Positions 9,643 to 21,434 of a stretch of 44,811 nucleotides of DNA are shown here, one piece after another. The position numbers were made by a program, and so were the translations under genes. The DNA is from Suillus spraguei. Its lineage: Eukaryota; Basidiomycota; Agaricomycetes; Boletales; Suillaceae. The notes beneath the pieces are model-generated. The model was given only the letters and a program-made list of their open reading frames with translations, had not been told where the DNA came from and did no database searches. The DNA lies in contig JABCPU010000509.1 of the NCBI GenBank assembly GCA_016800925.1, forward strand, positions 1-44,811, given 5' to 3'. Position 1 is the stretch's first letter. Each line of letters starts with the position of its first letter.

Positions 9643-9894
9643 CCCTTCACATACCTGTCTGTTTGATACACATCTACCTTGATATACCCATCTACATGAT
9701 ATCCAACTACCTCGGCCCATCCATCTACTGGATATTCATGTACATTGGCCCACTCATCTACTCTACATATTCCTTACATGGGCCCACCCACCGTCATTGG
9801 GAATAATATTCCTCCCAGCCCATCCATCATCAACAAGGATATTATGCACATCTGTTCACTTGTATAATATGGAGATAGTTCACTGTAATATGTG
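9643..9894 (+). repeat. R5 repeat, right half
   Basis: This continues the R5 repeat after the Gy-1 insertion. It starts with the CCCTT duplication, matches 40836-41130, and ends CACTGTAATATGTG, the same terminal sequence as the copy ending at 41130. It holds further GGCCCA(C/T)CC(A/G)TCTAC motifs and has no ORF. Confidence 0.8.
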
Positions 9895-11720
9895 CCCAGC
9901 TGTATTAACAACCCATGCACAGTTTGAACAAGCACTCACTGTGCTAACAACAAGCATAACGGAAATGGTTGATGCCAAGATCCCCAAGATGAAACCATCT
10001 CCTTATGCAAAGCGATGGTGGTCAAAACACTAGATGCAGAAAGGAAATTAGTTAACAGGCTGGGACGAAAAGCAAAGAGACTTCAAGCAAGAAGATACAA
10101 CCCAGTACACGAGGAATACAGGATAGCATGGAACCAACTCTCAGAGAACATCAAACACACAAATGTAGATCATTGGAACGAATGGATGAATGAACTAACA
10201 CCCACAGGAACATGGACTTTCCACAAGTATGTAGCCAGTGACCCAACAGACCAGGTGCACACAAGGATAAAAACACTGAAAGACCCAGCGGCCAACGACC
10301 AAAACGGAGACAATACCCGCAAGAGTGAGTTGCTCTACAATGTTTTCTTCAGACAACCAGCAGAAAACGACCATGTCGACCCGGACTATGAATATGGGCC
10401 ATTGGTATGTGAGTTCTCACCAATCACAGACCAACAGATCCACCACACCATCAACCAACTAGCACCCCACAAAGCACCAGGACTAAATGGTGTGTGCAAC
10501 ATACTATTCATATGTTGCCTGGATCTGCTTGTCCCATACATGGTGCCAATATTCTGTGCAACCTTCAAGCTGGAAATATACCCAAACGACTGGAAATGTT
10601 CATCAATGATTGTCCTAAGAAAGCTGGGCAGACCAGATTACAGTGTCCCTAAAGCGTATAGACCAATAATGCTCCTGGACACAATGGCTAAGATTTCATC
10701 CTCATGCATGGCAGATGATCTCATGTACATTGCAGAACACCACACCTACTACCAGCAATGCACTTCGGGGGATGACGAGGAAGATCAACGGTAGACTTGC
10801 TACACTTGCTAATGAAATTCATTACAGACGCATGGGCATCCAAAGAAGATCACATATCACTCCTCTTTCTAGACGTCAAGGCAGCATTCCCAAGTGTAGT
10901 AGTCAACAAACTGCTACACATCATGTGAAGCAAGGGCGTACCACAACAATATGTAGAATGGTATAGAAGAAGACTCGACAACAGGACAACATACCTCTTC
11001 TTCGACAACCACCAATCCAAACTATTCAACGTATCAGACAGACTCAACCAAGGCTGCCCAATCTCCCCAATCGGCTTCATCTTCTACAATTCAGACGTCC
11101 TAGGAGTAGCAGACCCCAGACCACACAAAGGGGAACTCAGCTTAGGGTTTCTAGATGATGTAGCCCTGGCAGCAAAAGGAAAGACATATGAGGAGGGAGT
11201 CAAACATCAAGCTAAAGAACATGATGGAAAAGCAAGGAGGCACGCTAGAATGGAGTGAACAACAACATGCTGAGTTCGAACTTGAGAACATAGCACTAAT
11301 ATGCTTATCTAGAGAATGCGTACCCAGCAAAGATAACCCCAGGAAAACAGTCCCAGTGCCATGCCCAGCAATAACGATCCACAACCATGTCATCCAGCCG
11401 TCAAAATCGCACAAGTTTCTTGGCCTGATAGTCGACGAGAACCTCAACTACAAGGAACATGCAGCCTACGCCCTCGCAAAAGGCACCAAACATGCAATGG
11501 CCTGTACAAGAATGATTAGACCGGCAAAAGGGATACATGGAAAGTTAATGAAAAGACTGTTTGAAGGGGTCATCATCCCCGAAATGCTGTACACCGCAGA
11601 CGTGTAGTGCTCAGGACTCATAGCAAAAAGTAGAAGCAACCAACGAGGAGGAAGGGGAGCAAGAGGCTTCATGTTGCAGATGGCATGGGTGCAATGCATG
11701 GCCATGCTGCTAATGACCGG
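9895..11720 (+). pseudogene. LINE-1 (non-LTR retrotransposon) reverse transcriptase, 5' part
   Basis: The frames give the typical fungal LINE sequence preceding and within RT: an RWWSK-like block near 10010, LGRKAKR, NQLAPHKAPGLNGV (RT motif 1), LRKLGRPDYSVPKAYRPIMLLDT (motif 2 region), then FGGxPGRSTVDLLHLL, SLLFLDVKAAFPSV and LNQGCPISP, the FLDD active site (~11150) and the C-terminal RT region to LLMTG at 11716. Reading it needs several frame changes, for example near 10025 and 10765, and there are stops such as 11605. It is cut on the left by R5/Gy-1 and on the right by repeat N1. The continuation is at 12675. It is similar in plan to LINE-2 but clearly a different, more decayed copy. Confidence 0.85.
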
Positions 11721-12674
11721 TGTAGCGAACAAAGTCATGCTGACCATGAAAGTGCCGTTTTACACAAGTGTCTCATTACTGTCTACAGCAGCTACCGAGA
11801 AAACCCCTATAGTGAGCATTACCCCTTTTCGCTTCGCCAGTACCGTTTTCGCTCCATGGATCCTTGCCCCTTACCAAATCTCGCTACCGATGTCCTCCTG
11901 TCCATTCCATTTCCATCTAAGATCCATTGGTGCATAGCATATTTGTTTCCGCTGTTACTAAAGCTACAGCAAGACTTACCCTACCTTCCGTGACGCCGCT
12001 TGCTCACTGCATGCCTCTTAGCTAAATATCTCTATCTCACTACCATTCTCGCTATGTATTCCGGCTGTTCATGGTACATGTTAAAAAGGACTCTTCGCAC
12101 ATTCCGGTACTTTTACTTTTCCCTCTATGGTACACACGGTACTTAGGAATTGTCACCACTACTGTCTCTAACGGAATAAAGTCTTTTGCCGAAGTCACTG
12201 TCTCTTAAGAATTGTTTTACTGTTGCATGCACCACCGCTCTCTACCGCTTTCCCACGCTTCACCGCTTGCGCTATGCTTTCCCGCGCTTCACCGCTTGCG
12301 CTACGCTTTCCCGCGCTTCATTGCTATGCTTCACCGCTTGTTTTACCACCAGTTTCCCACGCCTTACCGCAGTTTTACCGCACGCACTACCGCAGTTTTA
12401 CCACTTTTGCTACCGCTTGTCTACCGCTTTCCCACGCTTACCGCTAGTATTACCGCTAGTTTCCCACGGACAGGAGGTCACCACTAGCATCTTGCTACCT
12501 CCGACGGCAGTCTTGCACCACAGGTTGGGCATTATTGAACTATATTAACTTAGCATTCCCTTTAGGGTTGAATGCTCTTGCTTTGCAAGTGAAGCAGACT
12601 AGACGGAGCACAAGACTCGCATACTAGTTTAGGCTGTGGTTCATCTACAGCCCAGGCTAGATTGAATCTTTACA
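11721..12674 (+). repeat. Family N repeat N1 (954 bp), TSD CCGG/CTGG
   Basis: It begins TGTAGCGAACAAAGTCATGC and ends GAATCTTTACA. It interrupts LINE-1: removing it and one copy of the 4-bp duplication (11717-11720 CCGG; 12675-12678 CTGG) restores the frame MTGELR. It has no coding sequence. Its centre (12220-12470) is an array of ACCGC-type units. It nearly matches N8 at 33277. It could be a solo LTR or a short DNA element; I cannot decide. Confidence 0.85.
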
Positions 12675-13165
12675 CTGGAGAGCTAAGATTATCAGCTACT
12701 GATATGCTAGACGTGCATGCTAACATCCTACCATTCCAGTAAATATTACAAAAAGCCTGCTACAGAGCAACACTCAGAATGGCAACACTCCTGTCGATCC
12801 ACCCGCTAGCCAGGGACATCTGGACAGCATTCAACTACTGCGCAAAAAGAAACTTCCAGGGGAGAAAATGACACCCGTCTCCATTGCACAAGCTGATGAA
12901 TGAGTTCCAGATAGACCCAGATAAGATCAAAAAGATATGGCCAGTCAGACACTACCCCAAATGGATACTGGATGTAGAGACTCACATAGCGGAGAAGCCA
13001 GAGGAAGCAGTGGAAGAAGACGAGACCACCGACGAAGACATTCAAGCATACTCAGACAGCTCACTGGTAGATGGAGGAGTAGGGGGAGCAGCAGTTATAA
13101 TGAGAGGAGGAGAGGTGATATGAAGCAGACAATTCCACCTGGGCAGAGACACGGAACACACAGTG
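12675..13165 (+). pseudogene. LINE-1 middle: RT tail and start of RNase H
   Basis: Translation resumes GELRLSATDMLDVHANILPF, then YRATLRMATLLSIHPLARDIW, both typical of the region after RT in fungal LINEs. It is followed by an acidic linker and the first RNase H motif AYSDSSLVDGG (~13050), whose Asp is the first metal ligand. A TGA at 13121-13123 probably replaced CGA. It is cut at 13165 by a solo chromovirus LTR with duplication CAGTG. Confidence 0.8.
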
Positions 13166-14402
13166 TGTTACAATCATACGTGCCTGTTAAGACCATACTC
13201 AAAGGTAGAGAGATCTGAAGGGCTTTGGCCTCAGTTCGTGCACTGTGCCCCTTTCCCGAGTAATGCCCCTTATTTCAGGGAGAAGTTATACGTCCGAAGA
13301 TCCGGAAGGAGTTGCATGACGGATCCGGACATCCAAAGGTATTGGATATGATATGTCCGAAGGTTATCCGGAACGTAGGAATAGAATGAAGATTAAGACT
13401 AGCTTCGGAACGAGAAACTAACAGAGATAGACTATCCGAAGATAGAGTCAGAGATATAGACTATAGGAATCAATGCCAAGTCTTGGAAGATGACTTAGAG
13501 TGGAAAGTGACTCAAGTCCGGAGGAAGCAGAATGAGCAGAATCTAAGATGATATTCGAACTAAGGTTCTATGGAGATCTACAAGTGGTTTATATACTGTA
13601 AGTATCTAATACAGATAATCAACAAGTCCGGGACTGAGGGCTATGTACGAAGTGTAATGGAAGTCTATTAGTTAATGCACAGCGGATCAGTAAGCATGAA
13701 TTGGAAATGAACACAGGTAACGGATCAGTCACACAGGACGGAAATATACACAGCCGGAATACCGGAAACAGGAGGAATGACAAAAGGAGATAGACACAGA
13801 TATACACAAGGGAGTTAAGGTGCGAGAAGTGAGCACATTCAGATGGGTGATCCGGACAGGATCTGTGGACTGGACGGAAATGGAATCAATTGGATCTGAT
13901 CAGATATGGTTGGATCTGGGATTAGAAGTATGGTATATGACAGTGCCCCTATTCATTTTTCGTCTCCTTTATCTTGTATATTATGTAACATGACTCTGAC
14001 TCATATGCTCAATGCATCTGTACTATAGTAGCCTTCCTTCTTTGGATACGCACTTACATTCTCACGTCTCTCCTGGTCCGTGCGCACATATTGGCTTATT
14101 TAAGCACATTGTATTATGCTTGTATACCTTACTTTAATCTTACTGGGTTTTACCTGGAATATCCTTCGCTTAGGTCTCCAACCTAAGTCGTCTTGAATCG
14201 TCTCTAAGTCTAAGCACTCCTTAGCCTTAGTCTCTATTCTCGTAGAACCTCTCAGACTTGTCTTTGAGGCTGAATCCTTGATAGTCCTTGGAACGCGTTT
14301 TTTTGTACTTTCACGTTGTCCATTTCTGGACATTATAGAACTTCCCAGCAGACCGTCTGTGTCTTTTCACTGTCGCTGGTGATGCCACCCCAGTTCATAA
14401 CA
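13166..14402 (+). repeat. Solo R1 (chromovirus) LTR, split by solo LTR S3a
   Basis: TGTTACAATCATACGTGCC lies at 13166-13184 and the rest of the LTR runs 13943-14402, ending AGTTCATAACA. The target duplication CAGTG is perfect (13161-13165, 14403-14407). No internal sequence remains, so it arose by LTR-LTR recombination. The nested S3a insertion fills 13185-13942. Confidence 0.9.
13185..13942 (-). repeat. Solo LTR S3a (758 bp), TSD GTGCC
   Basis: On the plus strand it begins TGTTAAGACCATACTC and ends GTATATGACA; the sense strand is minus, judged by a TATATAAAC box shared with the other copies. The duplication GTGCC is perfect (13180-13184, 13943-13947). Other copies are at 22561, 25445 and 28335. 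It is an LTR of a family with no internal region in this window. Confidence 0.85.
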
Positions 14403-15452
14403 CAGTGTATGAGGGGAGATACTGGGGATGATACTGGCAGTGCAGCTGATGAAGGAGGAAGGGGGCAAAAGAGAGAGAACAATGGCACTGGGGTGTTGAC
14501 AATCAAGCCATGATCTGTGCAACAGCAGCCTTCAACTCGCAACCAGGGCATTACCTGATGGACATTTTCCACAACGACCTGTGCCAACTGATATGAGATG
14601 ACAATAACAGAAAACTCAAAATACGATGGATGCTGGGCCATAAAGGAATCCCAGGAAAGGAGGCGGCAGATGTACTAGCCAAGGAAGCAGCCAAAGGAGA
14701 CTCGTCAGGAAAAGGAACAATACCCAAATTGCTCCTGATAAATCATGGAGTGATCAGAACTCTGCCACACAGCAAGTCCGCACTGAAGCAAGTCTACTAT
14801 AAGGCCATCAAAGACGAAGCAGTGGAAATAGCGCACAGCCTACCCAGAATCACGAAGCTAAGAACCATACACCAATCTGCCCCATCAAAGAAGTTTGCAA
14901 CCAAGATAGCCTTCCTCCCAAGAAAGCACAGCTCCCTGATATTCCACTTGTGCACAGACCACATCGCACTCAACAAACACCTTCACCACATATCAAAAAC
15001 CCCGTCAGCCAAATGCGAGAAGTGCAATGCACATGAGGAAACCATCCACCACTTCCTGCTGATTTGTCAAAGCTTCATCAGACAATGAAACAAGCTAAGA
15101 GGAGAAGTCAGCCCATGCAACTGCAACCTCAGGTACCTGCTGAACGAAGGCAAAGGAATGAGAGCCACTCTGAAGTACATTACATGCACAAAACGAATGG
15201 AGCAATCCTTTGGAGATATCACCCGCTGGAGTAAAAGGAATAGAAGAGGAAGAGACACACCCACCAACCATCCCACATAGCCTTGAGAAGGCCATGACAT
15301 TCTCGCTAACACCAGAACCATTGTACAAAGATTGACACATAAACACTTAGGAGACAAACAGCACAAGTAGACACAAGTACATAATGTCCATCATAGGGCT
15401 TGGCCCCAATGGACAATAATCAAGGATTTTTTTAAAAAAAAAGAAAAAAAAA
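14403..15452 (+). pseudogene. LINE-1 3' end: RNase H, zinc finger, poly-A tail
   Basis: RNase H continues with YEGEILGM (Glu), VDNQA (~14497, Asp) and KEAADVLAKEA. A C-terminal CCHC-like zinc finger follows at about 14950-15070 (CTDHIALNKHLHHI, CEKCNAHEETIHHFLLIC). TGA codons (14595, 15088) fit CGA decay. The 3' untranslated part holds GGGCTTGGCCCCAATGGACA (near 15395), also present in LINE-3, and ends in an A-rich tail (15429-15452). The tail joins directly to copia RT coding sequence on the opposite strand, so LINE-1 inserted into that element. Confidence 0.85.
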
Positions 15453-16725
15453 TCAGAGTTTGTAGCGATCGACATTTCCGTTTTGATCAAGTTTGATGCA
15501 AAAACAGGCTTGGAGGTGATGGGCTTGACACCTTCAGGAATTAGCACTGTTTCATAAACCTGATTCAAGTTAAGACTTAATAACTCCTCCTCCAGGGTGG
15601 AGCACCACAGATGTCCATCTGCATGGGCAAAGGCTTCTGGCAGTGACTGTGGGAAATCATGTTCAGCAGGACCTGTTGTGCCTATGCCTGCGAAGTGTAT
15701 GTGTTCATCATCTTGATCTTCAACAGATTGTCAGGGAGATTCAGTACACTCAGGAAGTGGTTCTGGGTCTGCTGTGGGTTGCACCTCATGGTGCCACTGC
15801 TCCTCATCAAGCGTGCACTGGTAATTCTGGTTCTTGTCAGCTGGGCAACAGTCATGCACACTGCGCTTAACTCCTCCAATGATTTGGGCAGGTGTTCACA
15901 TGTGCACTGGTGAGCATGAGCGCACTGGCAAATGCACATGTGCTTGGGGCATCTCTTGCAGCACAGACATAGGCAGATTATCTCAGAGTGACAGGTTTTC
16001 CAGTTTCTCAGTTAGTTCTTCTAGCTTGTCTGGGTGTGCATTTGGCAGGTGTGGTAATGCGCCAGGTTCCAGGGGAGTTTGCACACTTTCTGATGGATTT
16101 GGATCCTCTTCCTCATCAGATACAGATGCATCAGGGCAATGACACTGGAGTGGGAGCAAATCCTCCTACTGTTGTTCAGCAGGGTGCACATGCCAAGGCA
16201 CCAGGTCAACATCAGAGATCTGATCAGTTTCATTGAAGGTGACATGTCTGCTTGAGAATACTGTGCACTGCACTAGGTCCATGAGTTCATATGCCTTTTG
16301 ACTGTGCATGTAGCCAATCATGATTGCCTTGCATCCTTTGGGGTGAAAATTTTCTTTGTGCTTGTTTTTTGGTATGAGTGTGTATGCAGGGCATCCAAAT
16401 GGGTGGAAGAAAGAAGGGTCCACATTCTGATTGAACAGTGTTTCATATGGCATCTTCCCTTTTATTCCTGCAGCTGGGCTGCATCCTGTGATGTAGGTGG
16501 CGGTTGATATTGTGTCCACCCAGAAAGATTTCAGCAACTTGGATTCTTCCAGCATGGCTGTGGCAAGTGTTGAGAGTGTTTGATTCATGTGCTCTGCAAT
16601 GCCATTTTGCTCTGGGGTGTCAGCTGCGGTGGTTTTGAGTATATTGGTATGAAGTTCCTCACACATGTTGTTACCAGTGTATTCCCCTCCACCATCACTG
16701 CACATAAATTCAGTGTGAAGCGTGG
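15453..16725 (-). pseudogene. Copia integrase C-terminus to start of RT
   Basis: On the minus strand from 16725: SHTEFMCSDGGGEYTGNN (second catalytic Asp), ADTPEQNGIAEHMNQTL (catalytic Glu) and the conserved IN tail FGCPAYTLIPKNKHKENFHPK and GYMHSQKAYELMD. An acidic linker with stops follows, then the first part of Ty1/copia RT, STLEEELLSLNLNQVYETV and IPEGVKPITSKPVF, ending at RYKL where LINE-1 poly-A begins. The remaining RT and RNase H must lie left of the window, beyond LINE-1. Upstream pieces are at 19055, 23430, 24432 and 29653. Confidence 0.85.
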
Positions 16726-17281
16726 TGTAAAGATACAACCTAACCTGGGCTGTAGATAAACTACCTCCTAAGTTAGTATGTGAGTCTTGCGCTCCATCTA
16801 GTCTGCTTCACTTGTCAAACAAGAGTGTTTGACCCTAAAGGGGGATGCCTGTTAGTATAGTCTAATCCAAGTCAAACCAGTGAGCAAATGTAGTGTTGTA
16901 GTCAGCGGTAAGCTGCCATGGCTAGCGAAGATGCTGCCAGAACTAGCATGGTATGTAGCGGTGCTACTGTGATTGAGATAATGCTTGTAAACATAGTGTC
17001 GAGCAAGCAATAATAAGTGACAATATTAGTGGTGCAAGGAAACAGTAAAGAAAACTGCAGTACTTTCAGTGGTAAAGTAGCGGCGAGCATGAAGTCCAGT
17101 CAAAATAGGGGTCAAGAATCTAGTGGTATGCCAGCAGTAACAGTGAACAAGCAAAATTGATTAACGAGCAGTAAAGAACTTTAAAGACCATGTCTACTAC
17201 TGGGTAGATCCAGAGATAGACACTAATCCTGACCTATAGTACAGTGAAAAATGAGGTGCCCATCAGGTGTGGGGTACGCGG

Positions 17282-18670
17282 TGTAACAAACATATTGGTG
17301 CTGGGCTTAAAACCCCACCTTTTGACACTCGTCTCACGTCTACAGGAGTTACCACTAGTCCATGGCTGTCTTACCCCTTTAGCAGTACCGGCGGCATCCC
17401 ACATTTACTGCTGTAGAGAAACAATCCTGCCTGGGGGACAGGTATAAGAAGCAGTGAGCAGTATGTTCAGCCCAAAGGGCTTCTGACTAGCCAAAACTCA
17501 AGGGAAGGAGAGAGGAAACAGTCAAAGACAGTGGTAGTGTTCACTTTAGAAAAACTAGGTATCCAGGAGCTAACTAGTGAGCTATGAAAGCTGCCAAACT
17601 AGAAAAGCTACAAAGAGAAAAGCTGCACAAGAACTCAAATGAGTGAGGAGCTATGGTAAGCTGCCCAGGAACTCAATCAAAAGAGGAGCTAACAGTACTG
17701 GAACTAAGTCGAATCCTTGGTGGTGCAAAGAGTGAAAGGTAAGGTGCTTATGTAATCATCAAAAGTGCGAACCTAAGGTAAGGAAAGTCGAAGTATGAAC
17801 ACCATGCAAAAACTACCTTTTCAAGCCCAGCCTGAGTTTGTCTGTCACACCGCACACCATACCGACTGCCGCACCACATTCCATGTACCGATGTCCTCCC
17901 ATGTCCTTGCCGCGTCTGCATAGCTCCATTTGGTGCCTTGTTGTTTTCTGTTCGTTATCACTGATTCCACAGCAAGCCTTATTACATGTTGCCTTGTGCT
18001 GCAGTGCCTTGCACTATGTTTACTTACAGCGGTTACTACACTCCAGCACTACTGATCTCACCTAGAGTATTCCGAGTACATACAATTTAGGATATAAGCA
18101 CTGCATACCCCACACAATACAGTACCTGATTTTACACAATTGCATGTACTATAGGTCAGGATTATTGTCTAGCTCTGGATCTACCCAGTAGTGGACATAG
18201 TCTTTAAAGTTCTTTATCGCTCGTTAATCTATCATGCTCATTCTCTGTTACTGCTGGCATACCGCTGGACTTTTGACTGTTACTTTGACTGAACTTCTCA
18301 CGCACTGCTACTTTACTGCTGAAAGTACCACAGCTTTCTTTACTGTTTCTTCGCACCACTCGCAGATTTACCATTACCGCTGATATTATCACTCGACGTA
18401 ACTGTTACTGACCATATCTCGACCACGGTAGCACTGCTACACACAACGCTAGTTCCAGCGGCATCATCGCTGACCGCGGCAACTTACCGCTGACCACAAT
18501 GCTTCTTTCACACATAAGTTTGACTCGAACTTGACCATACTAATAGGCATCTCCCTTTAGGGTCAAATGCTCTTGTTCTCACAAGTGAAGCAGAATAGAC
18601 AGAGCGCAAGACTCACATACTAACTTAGGAGGTAGTTTATCTACAGCCCAGGTTAGGTTGTATCTTTACA
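17282..18670 (+). repeat. Family N repeat N3, split by N4 (TSD GCGG/GTGG)
   Basis: It begins TGTAACAAACATATTGG and ends GTATCTTTACA. The duplication is GCGG (17278-17281) and GTGG (18671-18674). It is inserted head-to-head in N2, its own relative. N4 is nested at 17412-17849. It is non-coding. Confidence 0.8.
17412..17849 (-). repeat. Family N repeat N4, short variant (438 bp), TSD CTGC/CCGC
   Basis: It begins TGTAGAGAAACAATCC and ends TTGTCTGTCACA. The duplication is CTGC (17408-17411) and CCGC (17850-17853). Removal restores alignment between N3 and N2. It contains many AGCT-rich units (GAGCTA, AAGCTG). It shares only the ends and general layout with the longer members. Confidence 0.7.
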
Positions 18671-19054
18671 GTGGTGCTTATATCCCAAATTGTATGTACT
18701 ATGGATGCGTTAGGCAAAATTAGTAGCGCTCAAGTACAGTAACCGCCGTATGTAAACGTAGTGCGAGGCAGCTGCGGCACAAGGTGACATGTAATAAGAC
18801 TTGCCATGAAATCAGTCATAACGAACATAAAACAAACTATGCACCAAATGGAACTATGCGGATGCAGCAAGAACATGGAAGGACATCAGTACGTGGAATG
18901 TGGTGCAGCAATCGGTATGGTGTGCGGTAAGCATGAGATGCTGCTGGCAATGCTAAAGGAGTAAGATGGCTTTTGGACGAGTGGAAACTCCTATAGACAT
19001 GAGACGAGTGCTAAAAGTTAGGGTTTCGAGGCCAGTGCCAATATGTTTGTTACA

Positions 19055-19265
19055 GCGGAAAAGCACTCTTCAAGGACTTCAGAGCAGAAGAATGTTTGAA
19101 CATCTTTCTTCCATTGCTTATACTGCTCAAGTACGTCGCTCTTGTGCTTCAGGAAATAGATCCAAGGGAATCTGGAATAATCATTGACAATGATCATCCA
19201 ATAGCAGAATCCTTCGCGTCATGTAATTGGTTCACCTACATCTGTGTGGATGATTTGGATAGCGC
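19055..19265 (-). pseudogene. Copia integrase core fragment
   Basis: The minus strand reads IQIIHTDVGEPIT (first catalytic Asp), then GFCYWMIIVNDYSRFPWIYFL, then VLEQYKQWKKDVQTFFCSEV. It joins 16725 across N2 to CSDGGGEYTG. The TGA after EPIT is probably decayed CGA. The right edge is cut by N5. Confidence 0.85.
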
Positions 19266-19870
19266 TGTAAAGATACAATCTAGCCTGGGCTGTAGATAAA
19301 CCATGGCCTAAGCTAGTATGCGAGTCTTGCGCTCTACCTAGTCTGCTTCACTTGCAAAGGCAAGAACATTCAACCCTAAAGGGAATGCTAAGTTCGATAA
19401 TGCCCAACCTGTGGTGCGAGAATGCCGTCGGAGGTAGCAAGATGCTAACAGTGACCTCCGGTCTGTGGGAAACTAGCGGTAAGCGCGGGAAAGCAGTAGA
19501 CAAGCAGTAGTGTGAGCAATAAAACTGCAGTAGTATGAGCGGTAAAACTGTGGTAAAGCGTGGGAACTTCTGCGGTGAAACAAGCAGTAAAGCTGCGGTA
19601 GGCGTGGGAAAGCGGTCAAGCGTGGTGTAGCAAGAAAAGTCATGCTGACCATCAAAACCCCGTTTTTGACAAGCGTCTTGTTAACATCTGCGGCGGCAAC
19701 CAATGAATTTCCTTATAGCGACAAAATAGCCTTTTCGCTCTGCTAAGGCGGGAGCATTCTTCTCCTGTGAACCCTTACTGGACCCTCGCGCCGATGCCCT
19801 CATGTCCCGTCCTATTCCGTCTAGAATCCATTGGTGCGTAGTTACCTCACTTCCGCCGTTACTAAACCTA

Positions 19871-21434
19871 CAGTGGCTCAAAAAACTGTCCGCATGTTTT
19901 GACATTTTTCACTATCTATGATATTGTGTGAGAATGAACAAATTCCTCAAGGACATACTTATACCACATTGTAGTATGGCTTCAGGGCTTTTATTTGAGC
20001 CCTACACCGTGGGAATCGGCGGAGATATGGTGGAGATATAAGGCTTATAAAATGATGACTCATGTGGACAGTTTTTTGAGTGTATATTAAAACTATATAA
20101 ATCATTATTTATGACACCATAAAAATCATGCCACTATTATATAAATTATAAAGTGGTGTCATTATGTTATTTTATGACTATATCTAACTATATAAACCAG
20201 AATATCTCATGTATCATAGTCATAATCACCATGAAAGCCATCTCCTCTGCTCAAAGAGATAATATCCTCTCTCTGTCTTATGGTGGCCTCTCTGCTCGCC
20301 AAATTTCCTCTAGAACTGGAGTATGCAAGTCCACTGTGGCCAAGTTCATCAAAGAAAGCCACCCAGACAAGGAAAACTCTTGTGGAGGACGTCCATCCAA
20401 GCTTACCTCTACTGACAAAAGGGCTATTATCCAACATATCACTACAGGAAAGGCTGATAATGCTGTCCAAGCCACCCATTATATCAATTCCACCATCACT
20501 ACCCCTGTCTCTTCACAAACTGTGAGGAATGTTCTCAAGGCAGCTCATCTCAAGGCAGTAACAAAGAAGAAAAAGCCTCTTCTCTCCATCAAACATAGGC
20601 AGAGAAGACTAGCCTTTGCCTTAGCTCATCAACACTGGACTGTAGAGGACTGGAAGCGTGTTATATGGTCAGATGAGACCAAAATCAATAGGATTGGGTC
20701 AGATGGGAAGGTGTATGTATGGAAAAAGAAGGGAGATGGCCTAACAGACATGTATGGGATGGAATGGTGTGGGAATGCTTGCTGAGGTTGAGGGGAAGAT
20801 GAATGCTGAGCAGTATGTGGACATTTTAAATGACCACTTGCTGCCTAGCTTGGCAGAATCAGGGATTGATGAAGAAGATATCATTTTCCAACAGGATAAT
20901 GATCCCAAGCACACATCCAGAAGAGCTAGGGAATGGTTTGAAGAACATAACATCAATGTTCTTGACTGGCCAGCACAGTCTCCTGATGTCAATGTCATTG
21001 AACATCTCTGGGGAACACTCAAGAAAAAGCTTCAAGCCTATGAAAACCCCCCTAAAGGAGTATGGGAGCTTTGGGAGAGAGTAGCAGTGGAATGGGGGAA
21101 GATCACAGCTGAGGATTGCCAGAAATTAATTGAGAGTATGCCTAGAAGGATAGAGGCAGTAATTAAAGCCAAGGGAGGTCATACAAAATACTAGAATACC
21201 TGGTTATTACTGTAAAATACTTGAGTCAAAAAACTGTCCGCATGAGTCACCATTTTGTGAGCCTTGTATCTCCACCATATCTCCACCGATTCCCACGGTG
21301 TAGGGCTCCAATGAAAGCCCTGACGCCATACTACAATGTGGTATAAGCATGTTTTTGAGGCATTTGTTTGTTCTCACACAATATCATAGATAGTGAAAAA
21401 TGTCAAAACATGTGGACAGTTTTTTGAGCCACTG
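19871..21434 (+). mobile_element. Tc1/mariner element, 1564 bp, TA target
   Basis: It has CAGTGGCTCAAAAAACTGTC at the left, its complement at the right, and TA duplications at 19869-19870 and 21435-21436. Each terminal inverted repeat is about 210 bp (19871-20080 and 21225-21434). Each starts and ends with inverted copies of CTCAAAAAACTGTCC. The arms are highly similar. It holds one transposase gene, nearly intact, and is probably the youngest or one of the youngest layers. Confidence 0.95.
20231..21194 (+). pseudogene. Tc1 transposase (DD34E), one frameshift
   Basis: The ATG at 20231 gives MKAISSAQRDNILSLSYGG, then paired helix-turn-helix domains (SARQISSRTGVCKSTVAKF, GGRPSKLTSTDKRAI) that would bind the inverted repeats. 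The catalytic triad is Asp in VIWSDETK (~20670), Asp in FQQDNDPKH (~20895) and Glu in VNVIEHLW, with 34 residues between the last two (DD34E, Tc1 type). Near 20745-20760 the frame changes and the usual G-rich WG segment is shortened, so this copy needs repair to be active. It ends TAA/TAG after GGHTKY at 21194. It is much better kept than its surroundings. Confidence 0.9.

Larger units (their letters stand above)
16726..19054 (-). repeat. Family N repeat N2, split by N3 (TSD GTGG/GCGG)
   Basis: It begins TGTAAAGATACAACC (the family's 3' end, inverted) and runs to 17281, then resumes at 18671 and ends TTTGTTACA at 19054. The duplication is GTGG (16722-16725) and GCGG (19055-19058), one CpG transition apart. 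It interrupts copia integrase. Joining across N3 gives a sequence colinear with N3 itself (for example GGGATATAAGCAC followed by GCGTACCCC). There is no ORF. Confidence 0.8.

Noticed and set aside
12186..12548. ORFs of 74-120 codons in the ACCGC array of family N
   Set aside because: Three frames are open together because the array is built of C/T-rich units; no conservation between N1 and N8 beyond the DNA.
15429..15452. Simple A-rich microsatellite
   Set aside because: It is the 3' tail of LINE-1, since it directly follows the conserved LINE 3' end also seen in LINE-3 at 42345.
16726..18670. A single palindromic element with GTGG on both sides
   Set aside because: Both ends are the same family terminus, but joining 17281 to 18671 restores N2 with N3 nested in it, and N2 has its own right-hand GCGG at 19055.
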